From Bradyrhizobium sp. cir1 (lineage in GTDB: Bacteria > Pseudomonadota > Alphaproteobacteria > Rhizobiales > Xanthobacteraceae): 64,000 nucleotides of DNA. The stretch covers positions 1 to 64,000 of the forward strand of contig NZ_JACIHE010000024.1 in assembly GCF_014198245.1 (NCBI RefSeq). The letters run 5' to 3'. A model generated the notes under the pieces. The model saw only the letters and a list, made by a program, of their open reading frames with translations. It did no database searches and was not told where the DNA came from. Both the position numbers and the translations under genes were made by a program. This document shows, piece by piece, positions 1 to 8,706 of the stretch (positions are counted from its first letter, which is position 1; every line of letters begins with the position of its first letter).

Positions 1-79
1 GGCTCCGCGCGCCGCCCTCCTACCTCGCGATCTCGCCCCAGACCAACAGAAGGGCCTTGACTCACAAATACCCATATGA

Positions 80-150
80 GGGTGGGCAAAGGCGCGTCAG
101 CGCCGTGCCCACGTTCTTAGAATTGGTGGGCACGCTTCGCTTTGCCCACG
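80..150. repeat. Palindromic intergenic repeat (GTGGGCA type)
   Basis: A segment reading gtgggcaaaggcgc is followed by gcgccgtgcccac and then by a second pair, ggtgggcac and gtgcccac-like gcccacg. The halves are inverted complements, so the stretch can fold into one or two hairpins. It lies just beyond the 3' end of the reverse-strand HD-GYP gene. The first 79 bases of the window hold nothing I can identify. Confidence 0.5.
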
Positions 151-168
151 GCAGCGGAGAATGCCGCG

Positions 169-1263
169 CTAGAACGACCCCAGCGCCACCGGGCGGAACG
201 CCTGGAGCAGCTGCTGGTCGAGCTTGCCGCCCATGCCTTCCATCATCGTGAACGCACGCGAATGCGTGAAGGGCATGCGATAGGCGCGCTTCTCCACCAA
301 GGCAGCGTAGATGTCGACGATGGTCGTCAGGCGCACGATGTCGCTGATCTGGTTCGACGACAGGCCGTTGGGATAGCCCGAGCCGTCGAGGAATTCGTGG
401 TGATGCAGCACGACATCGAGCATCTCCGGCGGGAAGCCGCCTTGGGCTGCGAGCGCGTCATAACCGCGGCGTGGATGCTGGCGAACCTCGGCCATCTCCT
501 CGTCGGTGAGCTTGCCGGGCTTGTCGAGCAGCGCGGAGGGCACGAAGGCCTTGCCGACGTCGTGCAGCAGCGCGGCGCGGGTCAGGCGGCGCTGGTCGTC
601 CTCGCGCATGCCGAGATGCTGCGCGAAGGAGACCGCAAAGCCGGTGACGAACAGGCAGTGCCGGTAGCTGCCGACATGATGGCAGCCCACCGTGGTGAGC
701 CATTCGCGCAGCGAGGAGTGCTTGATCGCCTTCAGGATCTTGCTCTCGGCGGCGATGACGTCGTCGAAGGTCAGGGGCACGCCGAGCGGCAGCTTCTCGA
801 ACATCTTCTTCAGCACCGCATGCGCCGCCTCGACGCCGCGGTTGAGCGTCTTGCCGCGATCGGTCGCGTCATAGGTGGCGGTGTCGGGGAAGGCGGCGCG
901 GATGCGCTGCAGGATGGCATCGGGCTGCAGCGGCCGCGAGATCGTGTCGGTGGCGCCGAGCGCCCAGGCCTGCATGGTGCCGTGATGCAAGGCATCGGCG
1001 AGCACGAACAGCCGCGGCATCGAGCGATAAGCATCACCGCGCAGCTTGTTGCGCACCCGCTGCACGCTCTCGGGCGAGCGCAGGTTGATGTCGACCACGA
1101 GTCCGGAGAGATCGCGCGAGGGCTGCTCGGGGATGTCCTGGGTGGTCACCGTCGAGACCTCGCCGACCGCCTTCAGGATGCTGGCGAGCTCGGTGCTCTC
1201 GTCGCTCCGGTCGGAGGCGAGCAGAAGCCGGCGTTTGGCGGCGGTTTTGGCTGGCGCGTTCAT
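169..1263 (-). CDS. HD-GYP domain protein with degenerate receiver domain (probable cyclic-di-GMP phosphodiesterase)
   Basis: The 364-residue protein has an N-terminal receiver-like domain (about residues 12-125) and a C-terminal HD-GYP domain (about 195-340). HD-GYP proteins hydrolyse cyclic-di-GMP in the cytoplasm. The HD pair is at 234-235 inside LLHDVGK, an HPRRG motif is near 263-267, and HHHEFLDGSGYPNG carries the GYP triad at 296-298. The receiver keeps a possible phosphoacceptor Asp58 (LVVDIN), but the usual conserved Lys before the Pro is Arg110 (SRPLQP), so phosphorylation control may be altered. It is transcribed away from the alpha/beta hydrolase gene. The family assignment is secure; activity is inferred. 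Confidence 0.85.
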   Translation of the reverse strand: MNAPAKTAAKRRLLLASDRSDESTELASILKAVGEVSTVTTQDIPEQPSRDLSGLVVDINLRSPESVQRVRNKLRGDAYRSMPRLFVLADALHHGTMQAWALGATDTISRPLQPDAILQRIRAAFPDTATYDATDRGKTLNRGVEAAHAVLKKMFEKLPLGVPLTFDDVIAAESKILKAIKHSSLREWLTTVGCHHVGSYRHCLFVTGFAVSFAQHLGMREDDQRRLTRAALLHDVGKAFVPSALLDKPGKLTDEEMAEVRQHPRRGYDALAAQGGFPPEMLDVVLHHHEFLDGSGYPNGLSSNQISDIVRLTTIVDIYAALVEKRAYRMPFTHSRAFTMMEGMGGKLDQQLLQAFRPVALGSF

Positions 1264-1570
1264 GGCTTCCCCAAAGGCACGGGTCGGGATTTGGCATCAG
1301 CCTAAGCCGGATCAGGTTCTCCGGGCCTTAAGAGGCGTGCTCAATGGAACCCTTCGCTATTGGAAGCAATTTTAGGGAATTCGGGTTCCGGGACCGGAAC
1401 AACACAAGTGGCGAAAACAACCCCATGCACAGTAGGACGGCCATTGTAAATGCTGGGCTTTTCGCGCGGGGCGGCCCATCGAGGCACATCCTGCTCATGC
1501 GCAAGGGCGTCTCTCGCTATCGAAATGATCCCGGCTAGAATGAACGGGAAACAAGAAGGGGCGGAAAGCC
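1264..1570. other. Divergent intergenic region, 307 bp
   Basis: This spacer separates the reverse HD-GYP gene from the forward hydrolase gene and must carry promoters for both. It contains GGAAC-type hexamers (for example near 1344 and 1397). I could not match them to a complete EcfG promoter with a properly spaced CGTT. No coding potential or RNA gene is visible. Confidence 0.4.
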
Positions 1571-2359
1571 ATGCGTGGGATCAATCGGGACGGCGTCGGG
1601 ATCTACTATGAGGTTCACGGCGATGGACCGCCGTTGCTGCTCACCCACGGCTACTCCTCGACCTCGGCGATGTGGCACGGCCAGGTCGATGCGCTCGCGA
1701 AGGACCACAGGCTGATCCTGTGGGACATGCGCGGCCACGGCCAGTCCGATTATCCCGATGATCCCAAGGCCTACAGCGAAACACTCACCGTCGGCGACAT
1801 GGCGGCGATCCTCGATGCCGTCGGCGCGCCGCGCGCCATCATCGGCGGTCTGTCGCTCGGCGGCTACATGTCGCTCGCCTTCTATCGCGCTTATCCGCAA
1901 CGCGCTCGCGCGCTCTTGATCATCGACACCGGTCCCGGCTTCAAGAAGGATGACGCGCGCGAGGCCTGGAATGCGCGTGCGCTCGCGACCGCCGATAGGC
2001 TCGACCGCGAAGGCCTCGACGTGCTGAAGCAGGCGACGCGCGAGCGCGCCACCGCCACCCATCGCAATGCCAGGGGGCTCGCGCTGGCCGCGCGCGGCAT
2101 GCTGACCCAGCGCGATGCGCGCGTGATTGAGCTGTTGCCCGACATCAAGGTGCCCAGCCTGATCGTGGTCGGCGCCGACGACACGCCGTTCCTCGCCGCG
2201 TCCGACTACATGGCCGCGAAAATCCCCGGCGCACAAAAGGTCGTGATCCCCGCCGCCGGACACGCCGTCAACATCGATCAGCCCGAGGCTTTTGTTGACG
2301 CGGTCGTGCCTTTCCTGAAGAACTTGCCGGGACAGGCCGAACAGGGACGTAGGCAATGA
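1571..2359 (+). CDS. Alpha/beta fold hydrolase
   Basis: This 262-residue protein has a complete alpha/beta hydrolase signature. The oxyanion-hole HG is at 26-27, the nucleophile Ser95 lies in GGLSLGG, the acid is probably Asp203 or Asp204 in VVGADD, and His231 lies in AAGHAVN. The organisation suits an esterase or epoxide-hydrolase-like cytoplasmic enzyme; the substrate cannot be read from sequence. The start is preceded by GGAAAG. The stop overlaps the next start as ATGA, so the two genes are probably translated together. Confidence 0.85.
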   Translation: MRGINRDGVGIYYEVHGDGPPLLLTHGYSSTSAMWHGQVDALAKDHRLILWDMRGHGQSDYPDDPKAYSETLTVGDMAAILDAVGAPRAIIGGLSLGGYMSLAFYRAYPQRARALLIIDTGPGFKKDDAREAWNARALATADRLDREGLDVLKQATRERATATHRNARGLALAARGMLTQRDARVIELLPDIKVPSLIVVGADDTPFLAASDYMAAKIPGAQKVVIPAAGHAVNIDQPEAFVDAVVPFLKNLPGQAEQGRRQ

Positions 2360-2688
2360 AGCGAGCAATGTTGGCTGCGGGCGCAGTGTTGCTGTCGATG
2401 TCTGCGCAGGCCGAGCCGTTCGGCACCGTGCCGCGCCAGCCTTTCGTCACCACCTTGTCGAATAACACGCCGCTCGCCTTCGGCATGGATGCCGAACAGA
2501 CCGCGCGCGCTCTCGGACAGCCGCTGCAATATGTGCGCGGGCGTCCCGGCAACGAGATCTATCTCGCGCTTCGCAACATCGGCGGCAGCGGGCTGATCCC
2601 CTACCGCCATCGCCTGTTCCTGCAATTCCGCCACGGACGGCTGGCGGGATGGAAAGAGGACTACGGCGAGAACTGGATGTGGGAGTAG
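2356..2688 (+). CDS. Small exported protein of unknown function
   Basis: A 110-residue protein starts inside the stop codon of the hydrolase gene. Residues 1-19 form a typical Sec signal peptide (MKRAMLAAGAVLLSMSAQA) with an AQA cleavage site, leaving a mature protein of about 90 residues. The mature part has a GMDAEQTARALGQPLQYV segment that resembles small SmpA/OmlA-like or PepSY-like periplasmic folds, but I cannot assign a family. Its role is unknown; coupling to the hydrolase suggests a shared process. Confidence 0.65.
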   Translation: MKRAMLAAGAVLLSMSAQAEPFGTVPRQPFVTTLSNNTPLAFGMDAEQTARALGQPLQYVRGRPGNEIYLALRNIGGSGLIPYRHRLFLQFRHGRLAGWKEDYGENWMWE

Positions 2689-2697
2689 GTGCTGACC

Positions 2698-2844
2698 CTC
2701 ATCCTGAGGAGCTTGCCACCCGGTCCGCGCGGAAGCGCGGCCGGATGATAAACTCCGCAAGCGTCTCGAAGGATGAAGGCCCCGCTGCTGCATCTCGGCC
2801 TTGCATTCTTCGAGACGCGTTGCGGCTCGCGGCTCAGGGTGACG
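2698..2844. repeat. Palindromic element, family D copy 1
   Basis: The element starts 10 bases after a stop codon with ctcatcctgagg and runs through gcgtctcgaaggatg, then attcttcgagacgcg and ctcagggtgac. Outer and inner segments are inverted complements, separated by variable arms, one of which contains ccgcgcggaagcgcgg. It is the same family as copy 2 and the pair inside the nested insertion at 26.8-26.9 kb. Confidence 0.6.
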
Positions 2845-2883
2845 GGGAGAGATCGGCGTTCGCAATGACGGAGCCGTCAATTC

Positions 2884-3029
2884 CGTCATCCTGAGGTGCG
2901 AGACTTGGGACGCAACGCGTCCCATGAAGAGCCTCGAAGGATGAGCGGCCCTGACGCAGCCGGGCCGTCGCCCTTCGAGGCTTGCTCCACGGCGCAATGC
3001 GCCGCGGCGCGCGCACCTCAGGGTGACGG
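2884..3029. repeat. Palindromic element, family D copy 2
   Basis: A second unit begins cgtcatcctgaggtgcg and ends cgcacctcagggtgacg. Inside it are cctcgaaggatgagcggcc and the inverted cgcccttcgagg. It stands in tandem with copy 1 and fills most of the 379-bp gap before the dienelactone hydrolase gene. No gene is visible in the gap. Confidence 0.6.
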
Positions 3030-3067
3030 AAAGATTGAATTCGCGACAACCAAGAAGGACAATCCGC

Positions 3068-3742
3068 GTGGGACAAGACATCAAACTGACGGCCTCCGAT
3101 AATTTCCAGCTGGGCGCCTATCGCGCCGATCCCGCCGGCACGCCGAAAGGCGCCATCGTGGTGATCCAGGAGATCTTTGGCGTCAACCATCACATCCGCT
3201 CGGTCTGCGACCGCCTCGCCAAAGAGGGCTATGTCGCGATCGCGCCGTCGATCTTCGACCGGACCACGCCGAATTTCCAGTCCGGCTATACGCCTGACGA
3301 GATCGCGGAAGCACGCAAATTCGTCGCCAATCCCGACTGGGCTGCGATGCTGCGTGACACCCAGGCCGCGATCGACGCGGTGAAGACGATCGGCCCGGTC
3401 GGCGTCATCGGCTTCTGTCTCGGCGGCAGCGTCGCCTTCGTCGCGGCGACGCGGCTATCGGGGCTGAAGGCCGCGGTCGGCTATTACGGCGGCGCGGTCG
3501 TGCGCTTCGCCGACGAGACCCCGAAGGTTCCGACGCAGCTGCATTTCGGCGAGAAGGATGCCGGCATTCCGCTGACCGATGTCGAGACGATCAAGACCAG
3601 GCGGCCGGACGTCGAGGTCTTCATCTATCCCGGGGCGCAGCACGGTTTCCATTGCGACGAGCGGCCGAGCTACGACAAGGCCAGCTCCGACATCGCTTGG
3701 CCGCGCAGCATGGAATTTTTCGCGAAGCATTTGAAGAAATAG
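3068..3742 (+). CDS. Dienelactone hydrolase family protein
   Basis: The protein is 224 residues from the GTG at 3068, chosen because AAGAAGGA lies just upstream and the family starts near there; an in-frame ATG at 3023 falls inside the upstream repeat. The family hydrolyses dienelactones or related esters with a Cys-His-Asp triad: Cys117 in GFCLGG, Asp164 in GEKDAGIP and His192 in QHGFH, with the modulating Glu36 in QEIFG. All are present, so it should be active. No other aromatic-degradation genes are nearby, and the true substrate is unknown. Length matches the family. Confidence 0.88.
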   Translation: MGQDIKLTASDNFQLGAYRADPAGTPKGAIVVIQEIFGVNHHIRSVCDRLAKEGYVAIAPSIFDRTTPNFQSGYTPDEIAEARKFVANPDWAAMLRDTQAAIDAVKTIGPVGVIGFCLGGSVAFVAATRLSGLKAAVGYYGGAVVRFADETPKVPTQLHFGEKDAGIPLTDVETIKTRRPDVEVFIYPGAQHGFHCDERPSYDKASSDIAWPRSMEFFAKHLKK

Positions 3743-3908
3743 GGCATGTACTCATCCTCCGCCCGCCGCGCCGCCGGAGAATTCCCGTTCTTGATCTTCA
3801 GTTATCGCCGCGACCGGCCGCTTTCGTAGCCGAGGTCTGCGCACTTGGCGACGATGCCCTCACAGGCCGGATTGGCAGACAGTTTGAAGGTGGAGCCGGA
3901 AAAGAAAC

Positions 3909-3938
3909 GGGGTCGGTCAAGACCAACCCCCGCCTTTT
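3909..3938 (+). terminator. Possible intrinsic terminator
   Basis: ggggtcggtc and gaccaacccc form a 10-bp stem with one mismatch and a two-base loop, followed by cgccttttgttc. The weak T-run makes this uncertain. It would end the dienelactone hydrolase transcript, and lies between two convergent genes. Confidence 0.35.
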
Positions 3939-3962
3939 GTTCAAAAAAGATAGTTGAAGAAC

Positions 3963-4514
3963 CTACTTAACCGCGAAAATGTCGTACTTAACGAAGCTGC
4001 CTTCTCCTCTTTTTTGCTCGACCATCTTGCCAACCGCCTGGATCGCGTTGAGCCAACCATACTTCTCCGATTTGGTCTGGAATGTCGGCGCAGTAACGAA
4101 GTAGCACTCGTCAGCTTTCAGCACTTCTCCCTTGACGAATCTCTCCTGGACCTCTTTCGGGCATTGGCGAGCGCCGTTGTAGGAAATGAATATCATCTCT
4201 CCGTCGTCGGTTTGGATTGTGCCCCGCACGTCAACCCTAAACACACCGCCCGGCATTATTCGTCCCCAGTCTGCGGATGGCGGCAATATCTTGCCCTTGA
4301 TCCGAGGTCCCTCTACCCATCCGGCGGGGACATTGAAGATCAACAAATTTGCGTCAGCGACCTCGGGTGGGTCCAGAGAGGCGTACAGGGTCATGAGAAA
4401 TTCCGTCTGGAGCGATGCCGTCGGGCCTCCGGCGGTAGCAGATAGCTCGGCCATCAGAAGGAACGTAAAGGCACCAAGGCTCACTCGAAGGCACTCTCTG
4501 AATTTCATGCGCAT
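3963..4514 (-). CDS. DUF3237 domain protein with signal peptide
   Basis: This 183-residue protein starts at 4514 behind a good GGGAGGA ribosome site. Residues 1-28 look like a signal peptide ending ATA-GGP. The remainder fits DUF3237: a glycine-rich GKILPPSADWGRI stretch, then VDVRGTIQTDDGEMIFI, then Y-F-V-T-A-P-F-T and YGWLNAIQAVG. DUF3237 proteins form small beta-barrels of uncertain function; this copy is probably periplasmic. It is a lone gene. Confidence 0.75.
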   Translation of the reverse strand: MRMKFRECLRVSLGAFTFLLMAELSATAGGPTASLQTEFLMTLYASLDPPEVADANLLIFNVPAGWVEGPRIKGKILPPSADWGRIMPGGVFRVDVRGTIQTDDGEMIFISYNGARQCPKEVQERFVKGEVLKADECYFVTAPTFQTKSEKYGWLNAIQAVGKMVEQKRGEGSFVKYDIFAVK

Positions 4515-5064
4515 CTGGTCCTCCCTCTCAAAATAAATCGGTTAGATAATGGATATCCTCTCGCGCCGGATGAATTGAATGCTACTGCCCGGTGCAGAGG
4601 CTGTGGAGCAGCAAATTTCCGTGCCAACACATGAACCTTTTCTGCTCAGCTAAGACTCAGGCAATCGCATGCCTTCGCGCCCGTTTGCTGAGGTGCTCTA
4701 AGATTGCTTTTGAAGCTTTGCACCGGGTCCTACCGAAAACGCGAAACCGCGCGGGGACGCGCGACGGCCCGCCTTGAGAATATCTGGCGGTCTCATTTCC
4801 CCGCTTTGATTTCATTTAGACGGCTACCGGTGCGTTTACCGGTCGTAGGCTACCGGGGCGAGCCCCATGCATAAATCGCGGTAAACCGGGTTTGCGGGGC
4901 GGGTAAACGGCTAGCCGGTCGAAGAAACCCGCGCCGAAATCGGACGTATGTGAGGTCCGATATGCCCCTGATAGCGTCGCAATAGCGGACCTAACGGGAG
5001 GTCCGAGTTGGGCCAAATAGCGGTCATCGCGTCGAACCATCAGGTGTGGGCCGCGTCGCGTAGA
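4515..5064. other. 550-bp non-coding stretch with shared repeat motifs
   Basis: I see no convincing gene here. From about 4818 to 4920 there are repeated accgg and gtttaccgg segments, with partly inverted copies (ggctaccggtgcgtttacc against gggtaaacggctagccgg). From about 4950 to 5035 there is ggtccgatatgcccctgatagcg and ggaggtccgagttgggcc, a motif also present next to the two ABC substrate-binding genes. A 74-codon reverse ORF lies across this repeat material and is not supported. Confidence 0.45.
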
Positions 5065-6015
5065 TCACGTTTTGGAATGCTTACCTCGGTTGACTTCGTA
5101 GGCTTCGAGATTGCATCGAGCCGCAGTAAGAAGTGGCGCACTAATGCCCATCTTGGCCGCGCGTTCCGCTAGATCGCCAATCGTATGCTCGCCTTCCGTG
5201 GGCCGACCGTCTTCCATATCGATCAGCATCGATGGCCCGTAGGTCGATCCCTGTTGAGAAAACATGCCGCGCATAATACCAGCCGCATCAGGAGCAGGAG
5301 GGGGAGCTGGCGGATAACCAGCCGCCGTTACCACTCGCGTGCATTCGTCGATTACATCGGAAACAAACGATGGTCCGGAAGCTGACTGGGCGATTGCCCC
5401 CGCTCGTGACCTCGTTAGGCTTGCTATCGTTGCGCTAATAACAAAGCCGAAGAACTTCGCCCACATCATTGCAACGATGGTGTCGCTGATCTGGACGGGA
5501 ACGCCGCCTGCTTCTAGGTCAGCCTTGATGGCCGCACAGCGGTTGGAAGTGCTACCGTCAAGCTCTCCAATTGCATTGAGATTGATGCGCAACTGGCTCT
5601 GCTGGATCGTGCCGTCCGGCATCAGAGCAGCATTGATAGTCGTCAGGCCGCCGAGCACGCGCGCCTGACCGAACCTCCCCGTCAGAACGTCGATATGACG
5701 CACGCCATTCAGTACGGGCACGATCACACTCTGCTCAGTCATGGCCGGAGCAAGTGCGTCCATGGCCCCATCAAGATCGTAGGCCTTGCAGGACAGCAGA
5801 ACAACATCGTAGGTCCCATTTAGCTGACCTTGCTGGACAGTCTTAGTCTTCGTACGGAGTTCACTGCCATCCTGTAGCTTTACGATCAGGCCGTCCCGCT
5901 GAAGTTGGGCAGCGCGCTCGGGCCGGACGAGAAACGTCACGTCAGCGCCGCCCTTGATTAGCATTCCGCCAAAATATCCTCCGAGCGCGCCCGCACCTAA
6001 AATTAGGTACCGCAT
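5065..6015 (-). CDS. Ketopantoate reductase (ApbA/PanE) family protein
   Basis: This is a 316-residue NADP-dependent reductase. The nucleotide-binding GAGALGG lies at 7-13, and the probable catalytic Lys187 lies in MMWAKFFGF. The family reduces 2-dehydropantoate to pantoate in pantothenate synthesis, but many paralogues act on other 2-keto acids. No pantothenate genes (panB, panC) are nearby, so the specific role is open. The start has GGGGAAG upstream. A hexanucleotide repeat (CTCTGC, four copies) lies directly in its 5' untranslated region. Confidence 0.82.
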   Translation of the reverse strand: MRYLILGAGALGGYFGGMLIKGGADVTFLVRPERAAQLQRDGLIVKLQDGSELRTKTKTVQQGQLNGTYDVVLLSCKAYDLDGAMDALAPAMTEQSVIVPVLNGVRHIDVLTGRFGQARVLGGLTTINAALMPDGTIQQSQLRINLNAIGELDGSTSNRCAAIKADLEAGGVPVQISDTIVAMMWAKFFGFVISATIASLTRSRAGAIAQSASGPSFVSDVIDECTRVVTAAGYPPAPPPAPDAAGIMRGMFSQQGSTYGPSMLIDMEDGRPTEGEHTIGDLAERAAKMGISAPLLTAARCNLEAYEVNRGKHSKT

Positions 6016-6028
6016 TTGCTTCCCCCAT

Positions 6029-6057
6029 GTCTGCCTCTGCCTCTGCCTCTGCCTCTT
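6029..6057. repeat. Hexanucleotide tandem repeat (CTCTGC), about 4.5 copies
   Basis: The + strand reads ctgcctctgcctctgcctct and onward in perfect 6-bp periods. On the other strand it is GGCAGA repeated, 14-40 bases upstream of the reductase start codon. Slippage would change leader length without a frameshift. Confidence 0.8.
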
Positions 6058-6244
6058 TGCAGATGCATCAAAGCATGCTGAGCCCCCTTTGGGCTAGAGG
6101 CGAAGTCCGTTGTGGGTCAATCGCGACGGTTCGGCTTGGTCGACGCCGCGTCCGGTCTCCCCCTCATTGCCGACAACAAGGCGCCGGTTCGAGTTTGTCG
6201 CGATGGGCCAATAAGAGACTCATGCACCGCAGCAAATTACAATT

Positions 6245-7240
6245 CTATTCGATCACCTCATCGGCGCGGGTGAGCAGGAGCGGCGGTATGGTGAGCCCTA
6301 GCGCTTTTGCCGTCTTAAGGTTGATCACGAGTTCGAACTTCGTTGGCTGCTCAATCGGGAGTTCGGCGGCACGTGCTCCTCGAAGGATCTTGTCCACGTA
6401 AATAGCGCTACGCCGCCACAGATCGGGCAGGCTCGGACCATAGGAAAGCAAGCCACCAGCCTCTGCTCCTTCCCGGTACAGAAACATGACGGGTAGTCGA
6501 TTGTTCATGCTGAGTTGCGCGATCTTGTCTCGACTTCCAAATAGCGTCGATCCCCCGAAGACGAGGACAGCGTCGGCGCGTACTGCCCGCAGCTCAGCGA
6601 ACGCCTTCTCCATTTGGTCTGGCTTACGGACTTCGACCCCATGAAGATCCAAGCCGAGTTGTAGTGCCCCTCGCTGCGCGGCCTCCCAACCGACAGTTGA
6701 TGGAAACGCGGGATCGATGATGCCGCCGATATGTTGAGGCGCCGAGAGTAACTCACGGAGAATCTCCACGTTCTTCGCAGTGAACTCCGGGTCGGCGTCC
6801 CAAGCGAGACCCGTGACATTGCCACCCGGTCGAGCCAGGCTGCTTGCGAAACCTTGACCCACGGGATTTACGCCAACGACCATCACGATTGGTATCGTCG
6901 TCGTGGCCCGCCGCGCCGCGATTATCTCTGGCTGGATCAATGCCACGATCACATCGACACCTTGTTGCACGAGGTCCGCGGCTAGCTGATCGAACTGCTC
7001 AGCCTTCCCTGGTTCGGCGAAGCGCGGCTCCAGCACGACGTTCCGGCCTTCAACCCAGCCCAAGCCGTTTAGAGCCTGTACGAAAACGGGAAAGGCCGGG
7101 TGTCGCCCCATGGCAAGGAACCCAACTTGCGGAGCCTTGTTCACCTGCTGCGCCTCGGCGGCGAGCGGCGGGGAAAGAAGAACAGCCGGCCAGCCAACCG
7201 TCGCGCCGCCGAGAACTCCGATGAACTCACGTCGCCTCAC
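6245..7240 (-). CDS. ABC transporter substrate-binding protein (PF04392-like), Tat-type leader
   Basis: I place the start at the GTG at 7240, so the 331-residue protein begins VRRREFIGVLGG. The paralogue next door starts M-RRREF at the same point; a TTG at 7264 is an alternative. The leader has an RRREF twin-arginine-like motif, a hydrophobic run and a likely cut near AEAQQ. The rest matches the family of periplasmic binding proteins with NKAPQVGFL at the front and a conserved KALGLTIPP near the C-terminus. There is no permease or ATPase gene beside it, so it is an orphan and its ligand is unknown. Confidence 0.8.
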   Translation of the reverse strand: MRRREFIGVLGGATVGWPAVLLSPPLAAEAQQVNKAPQVGFLAMGRHPAFPVFVQALNGLGWVEGRNVVLEPRFAEPGKAEQFDQLAADLVQQGVDVIVALIQPEIIAARRATTTIPIVMVVGVNPVGQGFASSLARPGGNVTGLAWDADPEFTAKNVEILRELLSAPQHIGGIIDPAFPSTVGWEAAQRGALQLGLDLHGVEVRKPDQMEKAFAELRAVRADAVLVFGGSTLFGSRDKIAQLSMNNRLPVMFLYREGAEAGGLLSYGPSLPDLWRRSAIYVDKILRGARAAELPIEQPTKFELVINLKTAKALGLTIPPLLLTRADEVIE

Positions 7241-7462
7241 TTGCTGCCCCAGACCAAGCAACAATCATCGTACCGCCAAAGGCCTGGCCCTGGAAGGTAA
7301 GCCCGGACGCCACCCAAGGTCCGCTTCGGGTCACGAGCGTCGCCCTCTGCGATTGACGGCGGCCTATCTATGTCCGCTATACCCCGTTAGCGACAGAGGT
7401 CGTGCGGCGATGCAATATGTCGCGAAGGGCCACAACCGGACTTACGCATCAGGAAGAAAGCT

Positions 7463-8440
7463 CTATTCGATCACTTCATCGGCGGTGACCAGCAGGGATG
7501 GCGGAATCGTCAACCCCAGCGCCTTGGCCACCTTGAGATTGATTACCTGCTTGAGGCGGGTCGGCTGCTCGACCGGCAGGTCGGCGGGCTTTGCCCCGCG
7601 CAGTATCTTGTCGGCGTAGCCGGCGGCCCTGCGGAAATAGTCGGGAAAGTCCGATCCGTACGACATCAAGAGACCATACGGGACCGCTTCCGCGTTCACG
7701 GTGACGGCCGGCATTCTGTGCGCAAGGGCCGCTGCGCCGACGCGCGCCCGTTCGTTGAACATCATCACTCCGACAACAACGACACCGCCCACGTGATCGC
7801 GCTGCGCCTGCGCAAAAGCCTGTTCGATGACGTCAGGCGATGGAACTTCAACCATACGAAAGACAAGTCCGAGCGATTTTGCTGCCTCGGCGTAGGCTGG
7901 GATCAAACGCGGCGGCGCCAGGGAGTCACGGAAAAGTGCCACGCTGGACAGGTTCGGAACGGCCTCCTTGAGAAGCGCCAGAAATTTGCCGGACAGGTCG
8001 GTCTGCATCATCGAAAGCCCGGTCATGCTGCCGCCGGGATGCGCCAGACTGGCGACCAATCCGAGCCCAATCGGATCTGGCACAACGACAAATACGACCG
8101 GAATCGTGCTCGTGATCTGCTTCAACGCAACGGCGCCGTGGATCGTTACCGCGATGGCGACGTCGACATTGCTTTCGACCAGCTCCCTCGCGAGGATGGG
8201 AAACCGATCGCGCTGTTCGGCGGGAAACTTGTGCAGGAACTCGACGTTCTTGCCCTCGACGTAACCGAGTTCGCTGAACGCCTTCACGAGCACCGTGAGG
8301 TACTCACGTTCCTCTTCCGCGCTGCCGGCATGCCAGAGCACGCCGATCCTGGCGATCTTCCGGCCTGACTGAGCCTTCACCGTGCGCGTCCACGACATCG
8401 CCGTGGTGCCGAGAAGCGCAATGAACTCGCGGCGCCTCAT
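7463..8440 (-). CDS. ABC transporter substrate-binding protein (PF04392-like), Tat-type leader
   Basis: The 325-residue protein starts at 8440 with MRRREFIALLGTTAMSW, a twin-arginine-type signal. Upstream in-frame codons (to 8590) fall outside the family. It is a paralogue of the gene just downstream: both share the RRREF leader, GIGLVASLAHPGG-type core and the ending KALGLTIPP..LL..ADEVIE. Like its neighbour it lacks a transporter operon. The tandem pair probably arose by duplication or by separate arrival of one gene family; flanking sequence motifs are shared. Confidence 0.82.
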   Translation of the reverse strand: MRRREFIALLGTTAMSWTRTVKAQSGRKIARIGVLWHAGSAEEEREYLTVLVKAFSELGYVEGKNVEFLHKFPAEQRDRFPILARELVESNVDVAIAVTIHGAVALKQITSTIPVVFVVVPDPIGLGLVASLAHPGGSMTGLSMMQTDLSGKFLALLKEAVPNLSSVALFRDSLAPPRLIPAYAEAAKSLGLVFRMVEVPSPDVIEQAFAQAQRDHVGGVVVVGVMMFNERARVGAAALAHRMPAVTVNAEAVPYGLLMSYGSDFPDYFRRAAGYADKILRGAKPADLPVEQPTRLKQVINLKVAKALGLTIPPSLLVTADEVIE

Positions 8441-8706
8441 GTTCGCCCCCGCGGTCAAGAAAAATAAAAGTACCTGAGGTAGGCTAGCACAGGGATGGCA
8501 CTTAGTTGGCGACAAATGTCCGCCTAGGGTCACAAGCCGCAGGTCACGCTCAAGGTGGGTGACCTCCGCTTTACGTTGGTGAGCCGACATTTATGAGTAC
8601 GCGCCCTAGGTTCCGCGCGTCAGCTCAGAGCAGGAATCGGGTGGGCGCATCACGCTGCGTGGCGATAAAGCTGGCCGATCAAGCCAACTCAGGCCGGGAG
8701 ATCGCC

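Noticed and set aside
142..1305. 387-codon forward ORF
   Set aside because: It is the antisense shadow of the HD-GYP gene, with low-complexity Arg/His/Gly composition and no family match.
1344..1425. EcfG (general stress) promoter before the hydrolase
   Set aside because: GGAAC hexamers occur but none is followed at 16-17 bases by CGTT.
4816..5040. 74-codon reverse ORF
   Set aside because: It covers repeat-like sequence shared with other gaps and shows no protein-like features.
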